Shown here in pieces: positions 58,704-64,000 of a DNA stretch of 64,000 bases. The first letter of the stretch is position 1; every line of letters begins with the position of its first letter. The translations under genes were made by a program, and so were the position numbers. The notes beneath the pieces were generated by a model. It did not search any database. It saw only the letters and a program-made list of their open reading frames with translations, and was not told the DNA's origin. The DNA comes from Erwinia sp. S63 (GTDB lineage: Bacteria > Pseudomonadota > Gammaproteobacteria > Enterobacterales > Enterobacteriaceae), in the NCBI RefSeq assembly GCF_016625195.1, contig NZ_JACVUP010000005.1, positions 124,001-188,000 of the forward strand, in the 5' to 3' direction.

Positions 58704-59123
58704 TTATTTTTTGTTGGGTCGAATTTGTGGGGCTGCTTTATCCAGCACGCCGTTGACAAACTTGTGGCTGTCTTCAGCGCCAAACACTTTGGCCAGTTCG
58801 ATGCCTTCGTTGATGGCCACTTTGTAAGGCACATCAGAGCGTTTGCTCAGCTCATACAGCGAAATACGCAGAATGGCTTTCTCAACCTGACCCAGCTCTT
58901 CCAGCTGACGTGACAGGTAAGGCTTCATCAGACCGTCCAGGTACGCGCTGTTAGTCGCCACACCGGCCAGCAATTCGCGGAAATAGCTAATATCGACGTC
59001 TTTGACGTCTTGTTCCGCCAGAAACTGGTATTCCACATCGGCAATGTCGTTCTGGGACAGCTGCCAGGAGTAAAGCGCCTGGACAGCGCACTCACGGGCG
59101 CGACGACGAGCAGCAGGTTTCAC
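58704..59123 (-). CDS. nusB: Transcription antitermination factor NusB
   Basis: NusB binds boxA RNA with NusE (S10) to allow antitermination in rRNA operons and in phage lambda. The 139-residue all-helical protein begins [20 protein letters not shown] and contains the conserved [20 protein letters not shown] and FVNGVLDKA. The length equals that of E. coli NusB. It follows ribE by 19 bases in the nrdR-ribD-ribE-nusB run. Confidence 0.97.
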   Translation of the reverse strand: MKPAARRRARECAVQALYSWQLSQNDIADVEYQFLAEQDVKDVDISYFRELLAGVATNSAYLDGLMKPYLSRQLEELGQVEKAILRISLYELSKRSDVPYKVAINEGIELAKVFGAEDSHKFVNGVLDKAAPQIRPNKK

Positions 59124-59142
59124 AAAATTCCCCTTCCAAATA

Positions 59143-59613
59143 TCAGGCTTTGATGGCTTTCAATACGTTAATCATTTCGAGTGCAGTCAGGGCCGCTTCG
59201 GCGCCTTTATTACCTGCTTTAGTGCCGGCGCGTTCAATCGCCTGCTCGATGTTTTCGGTGGTTAACACGCCGAAAGTCACCGGAATTTCGCTGGTCATCG
59301 CCACGTTGGCAATGCCAGAACTGGCTTCACCTGCCACATATTCGAAGTGGGCGGTGCCGCCACGGATCACGGTTCCCAGCGCAACGATCGCGTCGTGCTT
59401 ACCGGCTTTCGCCAGTGCGCGCGCTGCCAATGGCAGTTCGTAAGCGCCTGGAACCCAAACCACAGTGATGTTGTCTGCTTTGACCTGGCCAATACGCTTC
59501 AGCGCATCGATGGCGCCATCCAGCAGGCTGTCATTAATGAAGTTGTTAAAACGCGCAATTACGATGGCAATGTGAGCATCAGGCGTGGCAACAGGAGCTT
59601 CGATAACTTTCAT
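59143..59613 (-). CDS. ribE: 6,7-dimethyl-8-ribityllumazine synthase
   Basis: The product makes the lumazine precursor of riboflavin and assembles as a 60-subunit capsid-like shell. The 156 residues contain [20 protein letters not shown], the substrate-binding [20 protein letters not shown], and [20 protein letters not shown] with the catalytic His. The gene is also called ribH. It lies between ribD and nusB; no FMN riboswitch is apparent in the 94-base gap to ribD. Confidence 0.97.
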   Translation of the reverse strand: MKVIEAPVATPDAHIAIVIARFNNFINDSLLDGAIDALKRIGQVKADNITVVWVPGAYELPLAARALAKAGKHDAIVALGTVIRGGTAHFEYVAGEASSGIANVAMTSEIPVTFGVLTTENIEQAIERAGTKAGNKGAEAALTALEMINVLKAIKA

Positions 59614-59706
59614 ACATATCCTTTGGGTGTTTGATTTATGGCCCCGCAGAAGGGGGCGGATTCTATCATACTCTTCGGCGACGCGCTCAGGCTTTTCAGT
59701 CGGTGC

Positions 59707-60810
59707 TTAAGCGGGCGCCAGGGTCAGCCGCAGGTCCGCGCCAACCCTACGCACATCGCTGAACTTCAGCTCTGGCGCATCAGCCAATTGTTCCAGTCCA
59801 GGCAGCTCACACAGACCGCGTGCCGCATTGCCCAGTAGTTTCGGTGCCACATAGACAATCAGTTCATCGACCAATCCAACCTGCAACAGCGCACCGGCTA
59901 AACCGGCACCGGCCTCGACCCACACCGAGTTAATCTGACGCTGGCCGAGTAACATCATCATCGCCACCAGATCCAGTTGCTCTCCGCGCAGCGGCACCGC
60001 AATCTGGCTGACGCTGTCTGGCCAGGTTTGCTGATCGATTTCACTGCGCATCAGCCAGGTTTCGCCCGGCTGACTCATCAGTCGATGTTGCGGCGTCACA
60101 CGCTGCTGGCTATCAATCACCACGCGAACTGGCTGGCGCAATGTTGTTTCATCCAGCTGCTGGCGTGCATCTTCATTCAGTTCGCCCCAGCGCACGGTTA
60201 ATGACGGATCGTCTGCCAGCACGGTGGCACTCGAGGTAAGAATAGCCGAACTCTGGGCACGTAATTGTTGCACATCGCGCCTTGCCGCCGCCGAGGTGAT
60301 CCACTGACTTTCGCCACTGGCCATCGCGGTGCGCCCATCAAGGGATGCGCCGAGTTTGAGCTGAATCCACGGGAAGCCAGTGCGCATACGTTTCAGAAAA
60401 CCACGATTCAATGCTTCAGCTTCGCTCATCATTAAGCCGTGGCTGACTTCAATCCCGGCCTGCTGCAAACGATACAATCCACGCCCCGCCACTTGCGGAT
60501 TGGGATCCTGCATTGCCGCCACCACGCGACTGACGCCCGCAGCGATCAACGCATCGCAACACGGCGGCGTGCGGCCATGATGGCTGCAGGGTTCCAGCGT
60601 GACATAGGCCGTCGCGCCTCTAGCTTTTTCACCCGCCATGCGCAGCGCGTGCACTTCAGCATGCGGCTCGCCCGCACGGTGGTGCCAGCCTTCGCCGACA
60701 ATCTCGCCGTCGCGCACAATCACGCAGCCAACGTTAGGATTAGGTGTGGTGGTAAAACGTCCGCGACGCGCCAGTTCCAGCGCGCGCGCCATGTAGCGTT
60801 CGTCAGTCAT
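59707..60810 (-). CDS. ribD: Bifunctional riboflavin deaminase/reductase RibD
   Basis: RibD catalyses the second and third steps of riboflavin synthesis. The 367-residue protein has an N-terminal cytidine-deaminase-type domain (residues 1-145) with the zinc site His50-Ala-Glu52 plus Cys75 and Cys84 (EPCSHHGRTPPC), and a C-terminal DHFR-like reductase domain (about residues 146-367) with LKLGASLDGRTAMASGESQW. The gene starts three bases from the nrdR stop, indicating cotranscription with nrdR. Confidence 0.97.
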   Translation of the reverse strand: MTDERYMARALELARRGRFTTTPNPNVGCVIVRDGEIVGEGWHHRAGEPHAEVHALRMAGEKARGATAYVTLEPCSHHGRTPPCCDALIAAGVSRVVAAMQDPNPQVAGRGLYRLQQAGIEVSHGLMMSEAEALNRGFLKRMRTGFPWIQLKLGASLDGRTAMASGESQWITSAAARRDVQQLRAQSSAILTSSATVLADDPSLTVRWGELNEDARQQLDETTLRQPVRVVIDSQQRVTPQHRLMSQPGETWLMRSEIDQQTWPDSVSQIAVPLRGEQLDLVAMMMLLGQRQINSVWVEAGAGLAGALLQVGLVDELIVYVAPKLLGNAARGLCELPGLEQLADAPELKFSDVRRVGADLRLTLAPA

Positions 60811-60813
60811 GGC

Positions 60814-61263
60814 TTAGTCCTGTAAGCGGGCGATCTCTTCGCCAAAATCACGGATATCTTCGAAACTGCGGTAAACAGAAGCAAAACGGATATAGGCGAC
60901 CTTATCGAGCTTCTTCAGCTCTTCCATCACCAGATTACCGACCAGCTTGCTGGGAATCTCGCGTTCGCCGGTGGCACGCAGTTGCGTTTTAATGTGGTTC
61001 ACCGCGTTATCAACGGCGTCCGCGCTGACCGGACGTTTCTCCAGCGCCTTCATCATGCCGCTGGCGAGCTTATCTTCGTTAAAGGGTTCACGCACATCGT
61101 TGCTTTTCACCACGCGCGGCATCACCAGTTCAGCCACTTCAAAGGTGGTAAAACGCTCATGGCACACCAGACACTGGCGGCGGCGACGCACCGATGAACC
61201 TTCACTGACCAGGCGAGAATCAATCACTTTGGTGTCCACAGCGGAGCAGAAGGGGCAATGCAT
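60814..61263 (-). CDS. nrdR: Transcriptional repressor NrdR of ribonucleotide reductases
   Basis: NrdR senses ATP and dATP and represses nrd operons by binding paired NrdR boxes. The 149-residue protein has an N-terminal zinc ribbon (Cys3, Cys6, Cys31, Cys34) and an ATP-cone domain (about residues 49-139, [20 protein letters not shown]). The start at 61263 ([20 protein letters not shown]) is fixed by the zinc ribbon; the longer frame to 61296 is rejected. It heads the rib-nus run. Confidence 0.97.
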   Translation of the reverse strand: MHCPFCSAVDTKVIDSRLVSEGSSVRRRRQCLVCHERFTTFEVAELVMPRVVKSNDVREPFNEDKLASGMMKALEKRPVSADAVDNAVNHIKTQLRATGEREIPSKLVGNLVMEELKKLDKVAYIRFASVYRSFEDIRDFGEEIARLQD

Positions 61264-61435
61264 GACGTTTCCTGTCGCGAGATAAATAGGCCACACAGTG
61301 TAGCGCGATCTTCAAAGCAACTGAATACACGCGACCGAATCACCGCCCGGCTCACAGACGCAGGATGTCACGCTCTGTAAACAAGAAAAGCCACTAAGCT
61401 TAAACAGCCAATCCGGCACATTTGCAGGAGGTCAC

Positions 61436-61873
61436 ATGGGTCTGTTCAATTTCGTGAAAGAAGCAGGTGAAAAGTTATGGGATGCCGTTACCGGCGCTGA
61501 CGATCCCAGCAAAAAACTACAGGATCATATTAATCAACTCGGCTTACCGGACAGCGATAAAGTCAAAGTCGATGTGCAAGGCGACACCGTTACCGTGAGC
61601 GGTGATGGCATTTCACAGGAGCTGAAGGAGAAAATCCTGGTGGCCGCCGGTAACGTGGCAGGGATTACCAAGGTCGATGACAAGGTCACCGTGACCGACA
61701 GTGCGCCAGAAGCGGAATTCTATACGGTGAAAAAAGGCGACACCCTGAGTGCGATTTCCAAACAGCTCTACGGGAATCCCAATGAATACAACAAGATTTT
61801 CGAAGCAAACAAGCCAATGCTGACGCATCCTGATAAGATCTACCCCGGCCAGGTATTACGTATTCCGAAATAA
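61436..61873 (+). CDS. kbp: Potassium-binding BON-LysM protein Kbp
   Basis: Kbp (YgaU) is a small cytoplasmic protein that binds K+ and is stress induced. The 145-residue product has a BON domain (about residues 25-90: [20 protein letters not shown]) and a C-terminal LysM domain (about residues 95-144: [40 protein letters not shown]). It lacks a signal peptide, consistent with cytosolic location. AGGAGG precedes ATG 61436. In E. coli this gene sits far away; here it occupies the place of yajD-tsx, before yajI. Confidence 0.92.
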   Translation: MGLFNFVKEAGEKLWDAVTGADDPSKKLQDHINQLGLPDSDKVKVDVQGDTVTVSGDGISQELKEKILVAAGNVAGITKVDDKVTVTDSAPEAEFYTVKKGDTLSAISKQLYGNPNEYNKIFEANKPMLTHPDKIYPGQVLRIPK

Positions 61874-61888
61874 CAGAAAGGACAATGC

Positions 61889-62452
61889 ATGACGATCAGG
61901 ACGTTTTGGGCGCCCGCCGCACTTTCGCTGCTGGTGCTCAGTGGTTGTAGTTCAACGCCGACTTCACCGCAGGTCAAAGAGTTACATCAGGAAGTCAGCC
62001 AGCTTAACCAACAGATGCGCAAGCTCACCAATCAGGCAACGGCGCTGGAAATTCAGGGTCAGCTCAATGGGCAATCAACCCAGGGGGCATGGCTGTTGCC
62101 GCAAGCCAATACGCCGGTAGAACTGCAGACGCAGGTCGGAAAATTACGCCTGTCTCTGTCTCGTGTGGAAGGGGAAGCCAGCGGCAGCCGCGCCAATCTG
62201 AATATTCGTTCCACCGATGACCAACCGGTCCCTGCCCTGACCGCCACGGTGGTGTGGGGGGAACTGGATCCGGCGAGTGGCAAACCGCTGAATGCAGAGA
62301 GTCTGAGCCAGACTATTCAGGTTGAAGCCAGTTTAACGCCGCGAAGTTCTGTCACAGTGCCGCTGCGGTTGAGCGGACTCACGCCGGAGCAACTCGGCTA
62401 TGTGCGCGTGCATGATGTGTTGCCTGCAGCAGAAAAAGGGAAAGCGCCCTGA
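61889..62452 (+). CDS. yajI: DUF3251 lipoprotein YajI
   Basis: This 187-residue lipoprotein has a signal peptide ending LVLSGC (Cys20 lipid site), a short coiled-coil stretch (about residues 28-60, VKELHQEVSQLNQQMRKLTN) and a beta-rich DUF3251 domain with RANLNIRSTDDQPVPALTAT. It matches E. coli YajI by layout and position beside secF. Its function is unknown. It is 15 bases behind kbp, so the two are probably cotranscribed. It is convergent with secF. Confidence 0.9.
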   Translation: MTIRTFWAPAALSLLVLSGCSSTPTSPQVKELHQEVSQLNQQMRKLTNQATALEIQGQLNGQSTQGAWLLPQANTPVELQTQVGKLRLSLSRVEGEASGSRANLNIRSTDDQPVPALTATVVWGELDPASGKPLNAESLSQTIQVEASLTPRSSVTVPLRLSGLTPEQLGYVRVHDVLPAAEKGKAP

Positions 62453-62464
62453 TCGTATGGAGCA

Positions 62465-62497
62465 TAAAAAAACGGGCTGCCCTTAGGCAGCCCGTTT
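62465..62497. terminator. Bidirectional terminator yajI / secF
   Basis: The eleven-pair stem AACGGGCTGCC / GGCAGCCCGTT with a four-base loop is preceded by an A7 run, giving a T7 tail for secDF transcripts on the minus strand. Confidence 0.92.
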
Positions 62498-62513
62498 CAT
62501 TTCATCGGCAGAA

Positions 62514-63482
62514 TTAAGGCAGGATCGAAGGCTGATCTGCGCCCTCTTTCTCGACTTTCTGCACCAGCATGTGTTCACGCTTCATACCCAGTTTCAGCGC
62601 CAGAGCAGAAGAAACATAGATAGATGAAACGGTACCGATGGTGACACCGATCAGCATGGTCAGCGAGAAGCCTTTCAGCAGCGCGCCACCAAAGATGAAC
62701 AGGATCAGAATCATCGCCAGCGTGGTCAGCGAGGTAATTAAGGTACGGCTCAACGTTTGGGTCAGCGACACGTTGGTGATGTCGTAAGAGGAGCCGCGAC
62801 GGATCTTGCGGAAGTTCTCACGAATACGGTCGGAAACCACGATTTTATCGTTAAGCGAGTAACCAATCACCGACATCAGTGACGCGACAATCGTCAGGTC
62901 GATCTCGATGTGTGATAACGCCAGAATACCGCAGGTGATGATGACGTCATGCGCCAGTGCCAGCACGGTACCCAGCGCCAGACGCCACTCAAAGCGGAAG
63001 CCGATATAGATCAGAATCGCAATCAGTGCCGACAGCAGCGCCATCGCACCGGCCTGCGCCAGATCGCTACCCACGCTTGGGCCGACGAACTCTATACGCT
63101 TCACCGTGGCGTTCTGTTGCGTGGTCTGGTTAATCGACGACACCACTTTGTTGCCGAGTTCCTGACCTGCTGCACCGGTGGCCGGTGGCATACGCACCAT
63201 CACGTCACGGCTGCTGCCAAAGTTCTGCACCAGCGGCTCCTGGAAGCCCGCTTTCACCAAACCTTCACGCAGTGCGTCCAGATCGGCCGGTTTTTCCAGG
63301 TTAATTTCAATCACCGTTCCGCCGGTAAAGTCGAGGCCCCAGTTGAAGCCTCGCACACCGATAATGGCGATAGACGCCACAATCAGCAGACCGGAGATGA
63401 TGAATGCCAGCGTATCCCAGCGCATAAAGTCGACGACCTTACGCCCGTGGTTTAGCTGCTCAATACTATATTCCTGTGCCAC
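62514..63482 (-). CDS. secF: Protein translocase subunit SecF
   Basis: SecF pairs with SecD to drive late steps of Sec export using the proton gradient. The 322-residue RND-fold protein has six spans, the first in [20 protein letters not shown], the periplasmic P1 base, and conserved [20 protein letters not shown] (TM4 with the essential acidic residue) and [20 protein letters not shown] at the C-terminus. The start is read as GTG at 63482 ([12 protein letters not shown]), because GAGGAG lies six bases upstream; the ATG at 63638 would lie inside secD. It follows the secD stop by 10 bases. Confidence 0.95.
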   Translation of the reverse strand: MAQEYSIEQLNHGRKVVDFMRWDTLAFIISGLLIVASIAIIGVRGFNWGLDFTGGTVIEINLEKPADLDALREGLVKAGFQEPLVQNFGSSRDVMVRMPPATGAAGQELGNKVVSSINQTTQQNATVKRIEFVGPSVGSDLAQAGAMALLSALIAILIYIGFRFEWRLALGTVLALAHDVIITCGILALSHIEIDLTIVASLMSVIGYSLNDKIVVSDRIRENFRKIRRGSSYDITNVSLTQTLSRTLITSLTTLAMILILFIFGGALLKGFSLTMLIGVTIGTVSSIYVSSALALKLGMKREHMLVQKVEKEGADQPSILP

Positions 63483-63492
63483 AACGCACTCC

Positions 63493-64000
63493 TCAGATGG
63501 ACAGCTTGTTGATGCGTTTGCCGCCGTAAACCAGGTTAACGATGGCACGGGTGCCGACGATAGCGGTGAACATTGAGGTCGCGATACCGATAGCGGTGGT
63601 GATCGCAAAGCCTTTAATGGAGCCGGTACCGACCGCATAAAGAATGATAACTTTGATCAGCGTAGTGACGTTGGCGTCGACGATACTGGAGAAGGCGCCT
63701 TTATAGCCTTCGTGAATCGCCTGCTGTACCGAGCGTCCGTTACGCAATTCTTCTTTAATACGTTCGTTAATCAACACGTTGGCATCGACAGCAACCGCCA
63801 GCGTCAACACGATACCGGCAATACCCGGCATGGTGAGGGTCGCACCCGGCAGCAGTGACATGATGCCGACAATCAGCACCAGGTTGCACAGCAGCGCGCT
63901 GGTCGCAATCAAACCAAATTTCTTATAGAACACCACCATAAACAGAATGGACGCGATCAGACCCCACAAGCAGGCTTCGAGACCCTGAGTGATGTTCTGC
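63493..64000 (-). CDS. secD: Protein translocase subunit SecD (C-terminal part, continues outside window)
   Basis: Visible are the last 168 or so residues, from [14 protein letters not shown] through the TM3-TM6 bundle: [20 protein letters not shown] contains the essential aspartate of the proton path, and [20 protein letters not shown], the cytoplasmic loop. The C-terminus is [13 protein letters not shown]. The 5' end lies beyond the window. SecD forms the SecDF complex with SecF, encoded directly after it. Confidence 0.97.
   Translation of the reverse strand, partial: QNITQGLEACLWGLIASILFMVVFYKKFGLIATSALLCNLVLIVGIMSLLPGATLTMPGIAGIVLTLAVAVDANVLINERIKEELRNGRSVQQAIHEGYKGAFSSIVDANVTTLIKVIILYAVGTGSIKGFAITTAIGIATSMFTAIVGTRAIVNLVYGGKRINKLSI

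Noticed and set aside
59614..59706. FMN riboswitch before ribE
   Set aside because: The gap is only 93 bases with no recognisable RFN core; ribE appears to be cotranscribed from nrdR-ribD.

Overview
This window reads as the core chromosome of a gamma-proteobacterium of the order Enterobacterales. The run tesB-amtB-glnK-mdlB-mdlA-decR-cof-ybaE-queC-fadM-ybaV-ppiD-hupB-lon-clpX-clpP-tig-bolA-yajG-ampG-cyoABCDE-yajR-yajQ-panE-yajL-thiI-xseB-ispA-dxs-yajO-pgpA-thiL-nusB-ribE-ribD-nrdR-yajI-secF-secD follows the Escherichia coli map almost gene for gene. The decR gene lies divergent from a cysteine desulfhydrase gene, mscK, yajD and tsx are missing, and a sigma-54-linked alcohol/aldehyde dehydrogenase island is inserted. 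These features point to a plant- or environment-associated relative such as Pantoea or Erwinia (Erwiniaceae). That placement is an inference from gene content and protein similarity; no phylogeny was run. I see no tRNA, rRNA operon, prophage, insertion sequence or CRISPR array. The first and last genes (apt and secD) run off the window.

Layout. 1-2.5 kb: apt, ybaN, priC, a small GlsB/YeaQ-type membrane protein and rsmS. 2.5-7.1 kb: acrR divergent from acrAB, with the AcrR operator between them. 7.1-10.2 kb: a zinc-starvation cluster in which rpmE2-rpmJ2 (zinc-free type L31 and L36) face a zinc-type ABC importer, each transcription unit with a Zur-box-like palindrome. A coupled 34-codon small membrane ORF leads the importer operon. 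10.3-13.2 kb: an unrecognised small protein, tomB-hha, ffs (4.5S RNA), atl, a block of 108-bp repeats ending in a long palindrome, and the lipoprotein gene ybaY. 13.4-25 kb: tesB, the nitrogen-regulated glnK-amtB, the MdlAB exporter, cysteine detoxification (decR/cdsH), cof, ybaE and queC, then a 27/54-bp repeat tract. 25-35.4 kb: fadM, ybaV and the proteostasis block (ppiD, hupB, lon, clpX, clpP, tig, bolA), with visible heat-shock promoters before lon and clpP. 35.6-44.5 kb: yajG, ampG, the cytochrome bo3 operon and yajR. 44.5-49.2 kb: adhP-type dehydrogenase, AldB-type aldehyde dehydrogenase and a divergent AcoR-like sigma-54 activator. 49.2-64 kb: yajQ, panE-yajL, thiI, the xseB-ispA-dxs isoprenoid operon, yajO, pgpA-thiL-nusB-ribE-ribD-nrdR, kbp, yajI and secF-secD.

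How genes work together. The most system-like pieces are: (a) the Zur-type zinc island, which pairs zinc import with replacement of zinc-binding ribosomal proteins; (b) the sigma-54 aldehyde island, with regulator, palindromic activator-like site and a -24/-12 promoter visible; (c) glnK-amtB with a near-perfect sigma-54 promoter and helically phased NtrC-like sites; and (d) AcrR/AcrAB with an operator matching the one I know from E. coli. The least explained pieces are the small ORF heading the zinc operon, the 117-residue orphan protein beside tomB-hha, and three kinds of intergenic repeat.
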